Numbered from the stretch's first letter, positions 41,886-50,640 are shown. The stretch is 64,000 bases of DNA from Streptomyces antibioticus (GCF_002019855.1 NZ_CM007717.1:5319798-5383797); one strand, 5' to 3'. Numbers and translations are program-made. The notes: generated from the sequence alone by a model not told the origin.

Positions 41886-41902
41886 TGGCCATAATCGTTC
41901 CC

Positions 41903-42856
41903 ATGGTGCATCAGCAGAGGTCACAGGAGCGTCCGTCACCGTCCGGTGACACAGAAGACATGGTGCTGTCGCTGGCGCCCCGGCTCGCGTACTTCGCCGG
42001 CGTCGCCCGCACCGAGCACGTCACCCGCGCCGCGCGCGACATGCGGGTCCCGCAGTCGACGCTCTCCCGGGCGATGGTCCGCCTCGAACAGGACCTGGGC
42101 GTCGACCTGTTCGCCCGCCGCGGCCGCACGGTCTCCCTCACCCCGGCCGGGCGCACCTTCCTCACCCATGTCGAACGGGCCCTCGCCGAGATCGGGCGGG
42201 CCGCCGACGAGGTCCGCGCCGACGCCGACGCGGCCACCGGCAAGGTCGCCTTCGGGTTCCTGCACACCATGGGCGCCGAGACCGTGCCCGGCCTGATCCA
42301 CGCCTTCCGCGCCGACCACCCCCGGGTCCGCTTCAGCCTCGTCCAGAACTACGGCGAGGCGATGCTCGAAGGGCTGCGCGCGGGGGAACTCGACCTCTGT
42401 CTGACTTCCCCGGTGCCCGACGCCCCCGACCTGGTCGCCCGCCGTCTCGACGAGCAGAAGCTGCGTCTGGTCGTGCCCGCCGACCACCGGCTCGCCGCCC
42501 GCCGCCGGGTCCGGCTCGCCGAGGCCGCCGAGGAGACCTTCGTGACCCTCGAACCCGGCTACGGCCTGCGCCGGATCACCGACGACCTCTGCGCGGAGGC
42601 CGGCTTCCGGCCCCGGGTCGCCTTCGAGGGCGAGGAGGCGGAGACCCTGCGGGGCCTGGTGGCGGCCGGTCTGGGGGTGGCCCTGCTGCCGCCCCCGGCC
42701 GTCGCCCGCCCCGGAGTGGTGGAGCTGACGGTCACGGCGCCGCGCGCGGTCCGCGAGATCGGCGTGGCCTGGCTGGACGGCCGTCCCGACACCCCGCCGG
42801 TGGCGGCCTTCAAGAAGTTCCTGCTCTCCCGGCGGGGCAGCCTGCTGCCGACCTGA
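41903..42856 (+). CDS. LysR family transcriptional regulator
   Basis: A 317-residue LysR regulator. The winged HTH at about 25-85 reads LAYFAGVARTEHVTRAARDM, VPQSTLSRAMVRLEQDLGVDLF; the effector domain at about 110-300 is a PBP2 fold (GKVAFGFLHTMGAETVPGLI, VAAGLGVALLPPPA). ATG 41903 is chosen because it leaves room for the inverted repeat and promoter; an ATG nine codons upstream overlaps the repeat. Divergent from an MFS exporter, its likely target. Confidence 0.87.
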   Translation: MVHQQRSQERPSPSGDTEDMVLSLAPRLAYFAGVARTEHVTRAARDMRVPQSTLSRAMVRLEQDLGVDLFARRGRTVSLTPAGRTFLTHVERALAEIGRAADEVRADADAATGKVAFGFLHTMGAETVPGLIHAFRADHPRVRFSLVQNYGEAMLEGLRAGELDLCLTSPVPDAPDLVARRLDEQKLRLVVPADHRLAARRRVRLAEAAEETFVTLEPGYGLRRITDDLCAEAGFRPRVAFEGEEAETLRGLVAAGLGVALLPPPAVARPGVVELTVTAPRAVREIGVAWLDGRPDTPPVAAFKKFLLSRRGSLLPT

Positions 42857-42862
42857 ACCGCC

Positions 42863-43624
42863 TCAGTGGTGCAGGGACTTGCCGAACCCCACCGCCAGCG
42901 GCATCCGCAGCCCCAGCGGCGGCGGGGCCGCCAGCGCGTCCTCGACCGGCCGCGCGAAGGACTGCCCGAACAGCACCCCGAGGACGAAGTCGGCGGCGAG
43001 GGCGTGGACTTCGTCGCGGTACTGGTGCAGCCCGTGTCCGTCGGCGTGCACTTCGAACCGGCACACGTCCCGGTTGGCCTTCTTCGCCCGGGTCGCCAGC
43101 CGGAACGACAGCTCCGGGTCGCAGCGTTCGTCGTTGGTGCCGTGCACGATCATCACGCGCCGCCCCACCAACTGCCTGACCGGCTCGGGCGCCGCGGCCA
43201 CGTCCTCCGCGGGCAGCCAGGGGGCCAGCGCCAGCACGGAGTTGACGGCCTCCCCGCCCGCGGCGCGCAGCGCGGCCCGGCCGCCCATGCCGACCCCGGC
43301 CAGGCACACCGGCACGTCCCCGTACCGCCGTACGATCTCGTCCACCGCCCAGGCCGCGTCCGCCGCGAGATGGGCCTCGCCGCCGTTCCAGCCGCGGTAG
43401 CGGTAGTGCACGACGTGGACGGCCAGACCCTCCCGCTGTCCCGCCCGGGCCAGGGAGCGCCCCAGGGCGCGGACGGACGCCGTCGCCCACAGCGGGGACG
43501 GTCTGCGGTCGGAGACCTCCTCGCCGCCGGGGAGCAGCAGGACCGCTCCGCTCACCGTCGTCGGCTCGGGGCCGAGTGCCTTCCCCAGCCGGGCCGTTCG
43601 GGCCGGAGTCGCTTGCTGTGCCAT
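42863..43624 (-). CDS. Alpha/beta-hydrolase-fold protein lacking the nucleophile serine
   Basis: A 253-residue dienelactone-hydrolase-type alpha/beta fold: GAVLLLPGGEEVS, VHYRYRGWNGGEAHL, VIVHGTNDERCDPE (acid residue region) and HADGHGLHQYRDEV (His). At the nucleophile elbow, where GxSxG is expected, the sequence is LAGVGMGGRAAL, with Gly in place of Ser. It is therefore probably not a standard serine hydrolase. Convergent with the LysR gene and divergent from add. Confidence 0.8.
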   Translation of the reverse strand: MAQQATPARTARLGKALGPEPTTVSGAVLLLPGGEEVSDRRPSPLWATASVRALGRSLARAGQREGLAVHVVHYRYRGWNGGEAHLAADAAWAVDEIVRRYGDVPVCLAGVGMGGRAALRAAGGEAVNSVLALAPWLPAEDVAAAPEPVRQLVGRRVMIVHGTNDERCDPELSFRLATRAKKANRDVCRFEVHADGHGLHQYRDEVHALAADFVLGVLFGQSFARPVEDALAAPPPLGLRMPLAVGFGKSLHH

Positions 43625-43709
43625 GACAGAACAGTGTCAGAAGCAGTGGTGTACTCCACCCGTCCGTGCGGTCACCGTTACGTATCGACGGTGTGGTTCA
43701 CCGCGCGAT

Positions 43710-43721
43710 CTACGCGCGTAG
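43710..43721. promoter_or_regulatory. Nucleoside-regulon operator, add promoter
   Basis: Perfect palindrome CTACGCGCGTAG directly upstream of the candidate -10 TAGGGT (43726-43731), which ends 6 nt before the ATG at 43738. This suggests a repressed leaderless transcript. Confidence 0.78.
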
Positions 43722-43737
43722 GAGTTAGGGTGCGGAA

Positions 43738-44901
43738 ATGACGAGCCAGAGCATCCAGACGGGCCACACCCCGAGCGCGGACCAGATCCGGCGGGCGCCC
43801 AAGGTTCTGCTGCACGACCATCTCGACGGCGGGCTGCGCCCCGGCACGATCGTCGACCTCGCCCGGGACTCCGGGTACTCCCGGCTCCCCGAGACCGACC
43901 CCGACAAGCTCGGCATCTGGTTCCGCGAGGCCGCGGACTCCGGTTCCCTGGAACGTTACTTGGAGACCTTCTCGCACACCGTCGGCGTGATGCAGACCCG
44001 CGAGGCGCTCGTCCGGGTCGCCCGCGAGTGCGCCGAGGACCTCGCCGAGGACGGAGTCGTCTACGCCGAGGTGCGCTACGCCCCCGAGCAGCACCTCGAA
44101 GGCGGGCTCACCCTCGAAGAGGTCGTCGAGGCCGTCAACGAGGGCTTCCGCGAAGGGGAACGCACGGCTCGCGCCAACGGCCACCGGATCCGCGTCGGCG
44201 CCCTGCTCACCGCCATGCGGCACGCCGCCCGCGCCCTGGAGATCGCCGAACTCGCCAACCGCTACCGGGACCTCGGGGTCGTCGGCTTCGACATCGCGGG
44301 CGCGGAGGCGGGCTTCCCGCCCACCCGGCACCTCGACGCCTTCGAGTATCTGAAGCGGGAGAACAACCACTTCACCATCCACGCCGGCGAGGCGTTCGGT
44401 CTGCCGTCCATCTGGCAGGCCCTCCAGTGGTGCGGCGCCGACCGGCTCGGGCACGGGGTGCGCATCATCGACGACATCGAGGTCGCGCAGGACGGCTCGG
44501 TCACGCTCGGCCGGCTCGCCTCCTACGTCCGCGACAAGCGCATCCCGCTGGAGCTGTGCCCCTCCTCCAACCTCCAGACCGGCGCGGCCGCCTCCTACGC
44601 CGAGCACCCGATCGGTCTGCTGCGCCGGCTGCACTTCCGGGCCACGGTCAACACCGACAACCGGCTGATGTCCGGCACCAGCATGAGCCGCGAATTCGAG
44701 CACCTTGTCGACGCGTTCGGTTACACGCTCGACGACATGCAATGGTTCTCGGTCAATGCTATGAAGTCAGCATTCATTCCTTTCGATGAACGACTCGCCA
44801 TGATCAATGACGTGATCAAGCCCGGATATGCCGAGCTGAAGTCCGAATGGCTGTTCCAGCAGACCGCCTCCACCAGCGGTTCTGTGGTTGCAGGCGACTG
44901 A
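43738..44901 (+). CDS. add: Adenosine deaminase
   Basis: A 387-residue zinc TIM-barrel deaminase converting adenosine and deoxyadenosine to inosine and deoxyinosine. Key motifs are LLHDHLDGGLRPGT (first His pair), TIHAGEAFGLPS with the catalytic Glu, ADRLGHGVRI, and VNTDNRLMSGTSMSREF for the Asp ligand. The product feeds the purine nucleoside phosphorylase at 60460. The ATG is the likely transcription start (see operator). A perfect terminator follows. Confidence 0.94.
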   Translation: MTSQSIQTGHTPSADQIRRAPKVLLHDHLDGGLRPGTIVDLARDSGYSRLPETDPDKLGIWFREAADSGSLERYLETFSHTVGVMQTREALVRVARECAEDLAEDGVVYAEVRYAPEQHLEGGLTLEEVVEAVNEGFREGERTARANGHRIRVGALLTAMRHAARALEIAELANRYRDLGVVGFDIAGAEAGFPPTRHLDAFEYLKRENNHFTIHAGEAFGLPSIWQALQWCGADRLGHGVRIIDDIEVAQDGSVTLGRLASYVRDKRIPLELCPSSNLQTGAAASYAEHPIGLLRRLHFRATVNTDNRLMSGTSMSREFEHLVDAFGYTLDDMQWFSVNAMKSAFIPFDERLAMINDVIKPGYAELKSEWLFQQTASTSGSVVAGD

Positions 44902-44923
44902 TCTGGGCTTTTTCCCGGCGTGG

Positions 44924-44956
44924 AATGCGGACGGACGTTCACCATCCGTCCGCATT
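44924..44956 (+). terminator. Terminator after add
   Basis: Perfect 12-bp stem AATGCGGACGGA (44924-44935) with its complement at 44945-44956 and a 9-nt loop. Confidence 0.82.
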
Positions 44957-45038
44957 TCGATGTTTGCGGCGTCCCCCTTCCCGTGATTACGGTCGTGGAC
45001 CGCTCGGTTCCCGTATCCCATTCGAGGACGCACTCATC

Positions 45039-45404
45039 ATGAAGCAGTCTGCTGCCAAGACCCTCGGCGTCGCCGCCCTCGGTGCCGCCTTCGCCGCCGC
45101 CGGCGCGGGCGCCGCGAACGCCGCCCCGGCGCTCCCCGACGCCACGCAGGCCCTGGGCCCGGTCACCCAGCCCGTCGAGAACGTCGGCAAGCTGCTGCCG
45201 GGCGCCGGCAAGGTGCTGGGGCAGGCCAAGCTGGAGCAGGCCCAGCCCGCGCTCGCGACGGGCGTCGCCGCCGTGCAGCCGGCCGCCGAGCAGGCGCTCG
45301 CCCACGGCCCCACGCAGCCCGTCGCGGGTCTCCTCGGCGGCCTCCCGGTCGGCCAGGGCCTGCCCACCCACGGCCTGCCCCTGAACGGCATCCCGCTGGG
45401 CTGA
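45039..45404 (+). CDS. Small secreted Ala/Pro/Gly-rich protein
   Basis: A 121-residue protein with a clear Sec signal peptide (MKQSAAKTLGVAALGAAFAAA, cleavage around ANAAPA at residue 30). The mature part is Pro/Ala/Leu/Gly rich with no cysteine and no recognised domain. A second protein of similar style (signal peptide plus Leu/Pro/Gly-rich stretch) is encoded at 51657. Start ATG 45039 has GAGG 11 nt upstream. Function unknown; such small exported proteins are common in Streptomyces and are sometimes developmentally expressed. Confidence 0.75.
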   Translation: MKQSAAKTLGVAALGAAFAAAGAGAANAAPALPDATQALGPVTQPVENVGKLLPGAGKVLGQAKLEQAQPALATGVAAVQPAAEQALAHGPTQPVAGLLGGLPVGQGLPTHGLPLNGIPLG

Positions 45405-45428
45405 CCCCCACCCGCAGCACACGCCGAC

Positions 45429-45460
45429 GGGGCGCCCTCCAGGTCGACGGAGGGCGCCCC
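45429..45460. terminator. Bidirectional terminator between secreted-protein gene and pspC-like gene
   Basis: Perfect 12-bp stem GGGGCGCCCTCC (45429-45440) with its complement at 45449-45460, loop 8 nt. It serves the two convergent genes. Confidence 0.82.
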
Positions 45461-45482
45461 GCGGCGTACGGACGGACGGATG

Positions 45483-45686
45483 TCACCAGGCCGTCGTGCG
45501 CGCCTTCCCCTCCGAGGGCAGCAGGACCCACAGCGCTATGTAGAGCAGGAACTGCGGGCCCGGCAGCAGGCAGGAGAGCAGGAAGATCACGCGCATCGTG
45601 GTGTCGGAGGTGCCGAAGCGCCGGGCCAGCGCGGCACACACTCCGCCGATCATGCGGCCCTGGGTGGGGCGGGCGAGGCTGGACAT
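45483..45686 (-). CDS. PspC domain membrane protein
   Basis: A 67-residue protein that is almost entirely one PspC domain: LARPTQGRMIGGVCAALARRFG, then one hydrophobic hairpin (VIFLLSCLLPGPQFLLYIALWVLLP read in parts). Stand-alone PspC proteins of this size are common in actinomycetes and are linked to membrane-stress responses. ATG 45686; GGGAGCC upstream gives a weak ribosome-binding site. Confidence 0.88.
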   Translation of the reverse strand: MSSLARPTQGRMIGGVCAALARRFGTSDTTMRVIFLLSCLLPGPQFLLYIALWVLLPSEGKARTTAW

Positions 45687-45780
45687 CTGCGGCTCCCTCG
45701 GGCGTCGGTGCGAGGCGGCCCTTCCGGCTGCCCCGTCTCTGTCTTCGACCCTACGGAGACAAAGGGGAGGAAGCGTCGCT

Positions 45781-46332
45781 CTAGGGGGCGATCCCGACCC
45801 TGGGAATCCTCGGGGTCCGACCCTGAGCCCCCTCCTCCGTACGGACCGCCGCCCGCCCGTGCCGCTCGTTCCTGCGGCGCAGCCAGGTCCGGGCCGCCGG
45901 CACCACCGCGGCGTGCGCCAGCGCCACGCCCAGGGTGTTCAGCAGCAGCGAGTCCACGTCCACGACCCGCCCCGGCACGCCGGTCTGGAGCAGCTCGATG
46001 GCCAGCGACATCAGGGCGCCCGCCGCGACGGTACGGAGCAGGGACGCCCACGGCGACACCCGGAGCCGGCCGTGGGCCAGCGGCAGCAGCACACCCAGCG
46101 GGGCCAGCAGCGCCAGCCCCTCACCGATCCGCCGGGCCGCCTCGGGCCCGCCGAGCCGGAGATCGGCGCGGATCCCGTCGAAGGGGTGCAGATTGCTGGG
46201 TCTGACCCAGGGCACGTCGAGCGGGCGCAGCGTGCACCAGGCGACGAACGCGAGGTGGGCGGCCAGGAGGAGAATCCCGGTCGCGCGGAGACGGATCGCG
46301 GCGCTGCCGCCGATGGAGCCTTGACGCTGCAC
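45781..46332 (-). CDS. VanZ family membrane protein
   Basis: A 183-residue protein with four hydrophobic segments. VanZ-type features include WCTLRPLDVPWVRPSNLHPF, GEGLALLAPLGVLLPLAHG, SLAIELLQTGVPGRVVDVDSLLLNTLG (the conserved E-Q and D-N residues). VanZ proteins can confer low-level teicoplanin resistance in enterococci; in Streptomyces the role is unknown. GTG 46332 follows a G-run (GGGGGGC). A degenerate repeat lies upstream. Confidence 0.82.
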   Translation of the reverse strand: MQRQGSIGGSAAIRLRATGILLLAAHLAFVAWCTLRPLDVPWVRPSNLHPFDGIRADLRLGGPEAARRIGEGLALLAPLGVLLPLAHGRLRVSPWASLLRTVAAGALMSLAIELLQTGVPGRVVDVDSLLLNTLGVALAHAAVVPAARTWLRRRNERHGRAAVRTEEGAQGRTPRIPRVGIAP

Positions 46333-46725
46333 GCCCCCCAAGACGCACCCCTCGGCACCTTCGGTTCCGACGACCCACGGAACATCGGGACGAATCCGCC
46401 GCCCCAAGGGCGCCCGACGCGGACCGGTGCCCGGCCCGTGCACCGGACGGTGCCGCAGGCGCACCTGTGCCCGGGGGGTGCGGCCGGCCTCATCCGCGTG
46501 CGCGGAAAAGCGGCCTCCGCCGACGCTTCGGGATGTGTGCGCAGGGGGAGGCGGCCTTCGCCGGTCTGACGGGGGCGGTTCGGTTGTCGTCCGTGCGCGG
46601 GGCGCGGCCGCCCTCGCTCGCGTGCGCGGCGAGGCGGCTCGCACTGGTGCTTCGGGGTGACGCGGCCTCCGCCGGTTCGCCGGGGCGGTTCGGTGCTCCT
46701 CTATGAGTGGGCTCGGCCGTGACGG
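46333..46725. repeat. Gene-free region with a two-copy degenerate repeat
   Basis: Two related segments, about 46496-46588 and 46620-46700, are offset by about 124 bp. They share GCGTGCGCGG at the start, a CTTCGGG block, GCGGCCTTCGCCGGT/GCGGCCTCCGCCGGT, and GGCGGTTCGGT at the end. No gene is supported in the 393 bp between vanZ and the lipoprotein gene. Confidence 0.6.
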
Positions 46726-47331
46726 TCAGGCGTCGTTCGTGACCTCGGAGGACGGGGGTTCCGCGCTGCCCGGGCGGGAGCGGACCTCGTCCGTGCACTC
46801 GTAGCGGCGTAGCGGGTCCGCGCCGGGGCCGCCGAGGATCACCGAGCCGTCGCCCTCGGCCGCCGCCGAGTCGGAGAACGTGCACACCACCTGGGCGAGC
46901 GCGTACGAGGTCAGGCTGTTCGGCGGGGTGCTCAGCCGCAGCGCGTCGTCCGGGTCGCCGGGGCCGGGGCCGTCCACCGTCATGCCGCCGCGCACGTCCG
47001 TGGTGTACCCGGCCTCCTTCTCGGCGGCCGTCGGCGACTCGGCGAGCTGGTCCAGCAGGCCCTGTGCCACCAGCGCGCGCCGCTCCGCGTCCGCGGGACC
47101 GGCCGTCACCCGGACCGCCCGGTCGACGGCCACCAGCGACGAGCCGCACAGCAGGAACACCTGCACCGGCACCCCGGGCGCGGCCTGGGTGGTGATGTCC
47201 GGCTCGGCGAGCGAGCAGCGCACCCGGGAGGGCGCGGGCCCGAAGTCGGTGGGCACCTCGGTCGCCCGTATCCCGCAGCCGGTCAGCAGCGCCGCCAGCA
47301 GCGGCAGCGCGAGCAGTCCCCGTACCCTCAT
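46726..47331 (-). CDS. Lipoprotein co-operonic with afsQ2/afsQ1
   Basis: A 201-residue lipoprotein: signal peptide MRVRGLLALPLLAALLTGC with lipobox LLTGC (Cys 19). The mature part has FGPAPSRVRCSLAEPD, VPVQVFLLCGSSLVAVDRAVRV and LRLSTPPNSLTSYALAQVVCTF, typical of a family of actinomycete lipoproteins that sit beside two-component systems. Its ATG overlaps the afsQ2 stop (ATGA). I recall a lipoprotein gene in the same position in S. coelicolor. It may act as an accessory sensor. Confidence 0.82.
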   Translation of the reverse strand: MRVRGLLALPLLAALLTGCGIRATEVPTDFGPAPSRVRCSLAEPDITTQAAPGVPVQVFLLCGSSLVAVDRAVRVTAGPADAERRALVAQGLLDQLAESPTAAEKEAGYTTDVRGGMTVDGPGPGDPDDALRLSTPPNSLTSYALAQVVCTFSDSAAAEGDGSVILGGPGADPLRRYECTDEVRSRPGSAEPPSSEVTNDA

Positions 47332-48941
47332 CGAGCCTTCTCCTCGTCCGGCACGGACCGCGCGGCCTTCTCACCGGGTTCACCCGGATCCCCTGGATCG
47401 ACTGGATCGACTGCCTCGTCCGGATCGTCCGGATCGGAGGCGTCCTGGGGCAGCCGCAGGGTGAACACCGCCCCGCCCTCGGGGGAGTTGGCGGCCGTGA
47501 TCTCGCCGCCGTGGATATGGGCGTTCTCCAGCGCGATGGACAGGCCGAGACCGCTGCCCTCGGAGCGCGGCCGGGAGGCGCTCGCCTTGTAGAACCGGTC
47601 GAAGACGTGCGGCAGCACCTCCTCCGGGATGCCGGGCCCGTGGTCGCGCACCGCGATGACGACCTCGTCGCGCGCCGCCGTCACCGACACCCGCACCGGC
47701 GAACCGCCGTGCTTGAGCGCGTTGCCGATCAGGTTGGCCATGATCACGTCCAGCCGGCGCGGGTCGAGCTGGGCGTGGATGCCGCGCTCGGCGTCCAGGT
47801 CCACCGCGTCCAGCCAGGCGCGCGCGTCGATGCAGGCGGTGATCTGGTCGGCCACGTCGACGTCGTCCAGGACCAGCCGCGCCGTGCCCGCGTCGAAGCG
47901 GGTCACCTCCATCAGGTTCTCGACGAGGTTGTTGAGCCGCCGTGTCTCGCTGACCACCAGCCGCACGGCCGGCTCGATCATCGGGTCGATGCTGCCCGAC
48001 TCGGCGTCCAGTTCCTCCTCCAGCACCTCCGTGACGGCGGTGATGGCGGTCAGCGGGGTGCGCAGCTCGTGCGACATGTCGGCGACGAACCGCCGGGACG
48101 CGTCGTCCCGGCTCGCCATGTCGGCGACCCGCTTCTCCAGCGCCTCCGCCGTCCGGTTGAACGTCCGTGACAGATCGGCGAGTTCGTCCGTCCCCGAGAC
48201 CCGCAGCCGGGTGTCGAGCCGCCCCTCGCCCAGCCGCCGCGCCGCGACCCCGAGCCGGTGCACCGGCTTCAGTACGGTGGTGGCGGCGGCCTGCGCGAGC
48301 AGCGCGGCGCCGATCAGCGCGAGCCCGGTGGCGATCCCCAGCGACCAGGCCAGCGAGTTGAGGTCCTTGGCCTCCGGCTCCAGCGACTTGCGCATGTACC
48401 CGGTCGGCCCGCCCCCGATCACCTTCGTCCCGGCCACCAGATACGGCGTCCCGTCGTCCACGACGCGCTGCCAGTACAGGTGGTACGGCGAACTGTCGCC
48501 GCCGTCCTGCTGTTTGTTCACCGCGGTGCGCAGCGAGGCGGGCACGTCCTCCAGCGAGAAGCCGTTCAGCCCGCCCGAACTGCCGTACACCGTGCGGCCG
48601 GTGACATCCGCGCCGACCAGCAGCACACTGAAGCGCTGGCTGCTGTTGGCCATCTGCCCGGCGGTGTGCAGCAGTTCGTCCTGCGAGGGATGCTCGGGCA
48701 GCGATCCCGCCCGGTTCTGCATCTCCTGCTCGAAGTCGCGCAGCACCGCGCCCTGGGTACGGGTGAGCACGGCCTCGCGGTTGAGCCAGTAGGCGATGCC
48801 CGAGGCGGACACCGCCGCGGTCAGCGCCACGGCCCCGAAGACCATCACCAGCCGCAGTCGCAGGCTGGTGAAACGCAGCCGTGACAGCTTCCCCTTGCGT
48901 CCCGCGGTCCAGCCGCGGAGCCCCCCGTGCCGTTCGGTCAC
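47328..48941 (-). CDS. afsQ2: Sensor histidine kinase AfsQ2
   Basis: A 537-residue membrane histidine kinase. TM1 at about 30-52, an extracellular sensor loop of about 145 residues, TM2 at about 198-222, HAMP to about 275, HisKA with phospho-acceptor His 291 (DMSHELRTPLTAI), and HATPase_c with NLIGNALKHGG (N box) and DHGPGIPEE (G1). The C-terminus is a Asp/Pro-rich tail (DPDDPDEAVDPVDPGDPG). GTG 48941 overlaps the afsQ1 stop (GTGA). In S. coelicolor AfsQ1/AfsQ2 adjusts antibiotic production and nitrogen use, with glutamate as an important condition. Confidence 0.93.
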   Translation of the reverse strand: MTERHGGLRGWTAGRKGKLSRLRFTSLRLRLVMVFGAVALTAAVSASGIAYWLNREAVLTRTQGAVLRDFEQEMQNRAGSLPEHPSQDELLHTAGQMANSSQRFSVLLVGADVTGRTVYGSSGGLNGFSLEDVPASLRTAVNKQQDGGDSSPYHLYWQRVVDDGTPYLVAGTKVIGGGPTGYMRKSLEPEAKDLNSLAWSLGIATGLALIGAALLAQAAATTVLKPVHRLGVAARRLGEGRLDTRLRVSGTDELADLSRTFNRTAEALEKRVADMASRDDASRRFVADMSHELRTPLTAITAVTEVLEEELDAESGSIDPMIEPAVRLVVSETRRLNNLVENLMEVTRFDAGTARLVLDDVDVADQITACIDARAWLDAVDLDAERGIHAQLDPRRLDVIMANLIGNALKHGGSPVRVSVTAARDEVVIAVRDHGPGIPEEVLPHVFDRFYKASASRPRSEGSGLGLSIALENAHIHGGEITAANSPEGGAVFTLRLPQDASDPDDPDEAVDPVDPGDPGEPGEKAARSVPDEEKAR

Positions 48942-49615
48942 TGAGGGGCGTCCAGGCGGTAACCGACGCCGCGCACGGTGCGGATCAGCGTGGGGGACGA
49001 CGGCACGTCCTCGACCTTGGCGCGCAGCCGCTGGACACAGGCGTCCACCAGCCGGGAGTCGCCCAGGTAGTCGTGCTCCCACACCAGCCGCAGCAACTGC
49101 TGCCGGGAGAGCGCCTGACCGGGCCGCCGGCTCAGTTCGAGCAGCAGCCGCAGTTCGGTCGGGGTGAGCTGGAGGTCCTCGCCGTTCTTCGTGACGGTCA
49201 TCGCCGCACGGTCGATGACCAGGCTGCCGAAGGTCGCCGCGTCGGTCGACTCGCGCTCGCCGCGCCGCAGCACGGCCCGGATCCGCGCGTCGAGGACCCG
49301 CCCCTGGACGGGTTTGACGACGTAGTCGTCGGCGCCGGACTCCAGTCCGACCACGACGTCGATGTCGTCGCTCCGCGCGGTCAGCAGGATGATCGGCAAC
49401 TGGTCGGTGCGCCGGATGCGCCGGCACACCTCGAAGCCGTCGATTCCGGGCAGCATCACATCCAGAACGATCAGGTCCGGTCGTTGCTCGCGCAGGAGCT
49501 TCAGACCGTCCTCACCGCTCGCAGCGGTCGCCACACGGTGCCCCTGGCGCGTCAGTGAGAGCTCCAGGGCCGTACGGATGGCGTCGTCGTCCTCGATCAG
49601 CAACAGGGAAGGCAC
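48938..49615 (-). CDS. afsQ1: Response regulator AfsQ1
   Basis: A 225-residue OmpR/PhoB-type regulator, the same length as I recall for S. coelicolor AfsQ1. Receiver domain with the acidic pocket IEDDDA, phospho-acceptor Asp 52 (VLDVMLPGIDG), Thr in LLTARSDD and Lys in VVKPVQG. The winged HTH occupies about 130-222 (LQLTPTELRLLLELSRRPGQ, VDACVQRLRAKVED). GTG 49615 is preferred over an ATG six codons earlier. Promoters it controls have GTnAC-N6-GTnAC, and such a site lies upstream (49766-49781). Confidence 0.94.
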   Translation of the reverse strand: MPSLLLIEDDDAIRTALELSLTRQGHRVATAASGEDGLKLLREQRPDLIVLDVMLPGIDGFEVCRRIRRTDQLPIILLTARSDDIDVVVGLESGADDYVVKPVQGRVLDARIRAVLRRGERESTDAATFGSLVIDRAAMTVTKNGEDLQLTPTELRLLLELSRRPGQALSRQQLLRLVWEHDYLGDSRLVDACVQRLRAKVEDVPSSPTLIRTVRGVGYRLDAPQ

Positions 49616-49765
49616 GGGCTCATTCTGGCCCATGAGGGGGCTGTCGTTCGACCCGTGGGGCGCCGGTCTTGCGCGGGACCCCGTTCGCAGGGGTGTTCGG
49701 GGAGAACCGCGGACCCCGCCGGCGACGTCTGTGCGACGACCGCGGTGTGACGGTGACAGGCCCCT

Positions 49766-49781
49766 GTGACAGGTCTGTGAC
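49766..49781. promoter_or_regulatory. AfsQ1 box in the afsQ1-sigQ intergenic region
   Basis: GTGAC-AGGTCT-GTGAC, an exact match to the reported AfsQ1 consensus GTnAC-N6-GTnAC. Two more GTGAC copies lie just upstream at 49747-49751 and 49753-49757. Confidence 0.78.
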
Positions 49782-49902
49782 AGTCGGCGGACACCGCCAT
49801 GAACTGGCGTGGGCAAGCTTTTCGGCACAGGCAAGGCAGCACGACGAACGCCGGGCCGAAGCACAGACCGAACACCGGTAAGTCCACGACGGGGGGCGCG
49901 AG

Positions 49903-50640
49903 ATGAACAAGCTGCACGGCCTGAACACCAGCGCAGTGATCACGCGCCTGCACGACGTCCACCGGGGTTCAGAGAAGTCCGGTGTTGTGAGCGGGCGGGG
50001 GTGCGCTCGCAACACCGGGCGTCAGCACACCGGGTTCATGACGGTCGTCGAATCGGGGGAGACGGCGGCTCACGGGGGAGCCGCGTACAGGGAGGACACG
50101 GGGGAGCGTCGTTCGCTGACCGAGGCGGAGTTCACCGCCTACGTCCAGGAGCGCCGCGCCTCCCTGTACGCCACCGCCTACCACCTCACCGGCGACCGCT
50201 TCGAGGCCGAGGACCTGCTCCAGAGCGCGCTGTTCTCGACGTACCGGGCCTGGGAGCGGATCAGTGACAAGGCCGCGGTCGGCGGATACCTCCGCCGGAC
50301 GATGACCAATCTGCACATCAGCGCGTGGCGCCGCCGCAAGCTGAACGAGTACCCGACCGAGGAGCTGCCGGAGACGGCCGGCGACACGGACGCGATGCGC
50401 GGCACCGAACTGCGCGCGGTCCTGTGGCAGGCGCTGGCCCGGCTGCCCGAACTCCAGCGGACGATGCTGGTCCTGCGCTACTACGAGGGCCGCACCGACC
50501 CGGAGATCGCGGAGATCCTCGACATCAGTGTCGGCACGGTGAAGTCCAGCATCTGGCGGTCGCTCCGCCGGCTGCGCGAGGACGAGGTCCTCAGCTTCGG
50601 CCGTGACGAGGAGGACGCCTTCGGGGAGCTTGTCGCCTGA
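49903..50640 (+). CDS. sigQ: Sigma factor SigQ (ECF, SigE-family)
   Basis: A 245-residue ECF sigma factor. The first about 75 residues are a poorly conserved leader. Region 2 is at about 80-145 (ASLYATAYHLTGDRFEAEDLLQSAL) and region 4 at about 175-230 (LPELQRTMLVLRYYEGRTDPEIAEIL). It is divergent from afsQ1 and shares an AfsQ1 box with it; in S. coelicolor sigQ is an AfsQ1 target. ATG 49903; internal ATGs at 50038 and elsewhere cannot be excluded. A hairpin follows at 50659. Confidence 0.9.
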   Translation: MNKLHGLNTSAVITRLHDVHRGSEKSGVVSGRGCARNTGRQHTGFMTVVESGETAAHGGAAYREDTGERRSLTEAEFTAYVQERRASLYATAYHLTGDRFEAEDLLQSALFSTYRAWERISDKAAVGGYLRRTMTNLHISAWRRRKLNEYPTEELPETAGDTDAMRGTELRAVLWQALARLPELQRTMLVLRYYEGRTDPEIAEILDISVGTVKSSIWRSLRRLREDEVLSFGRDEEDAFGELVA

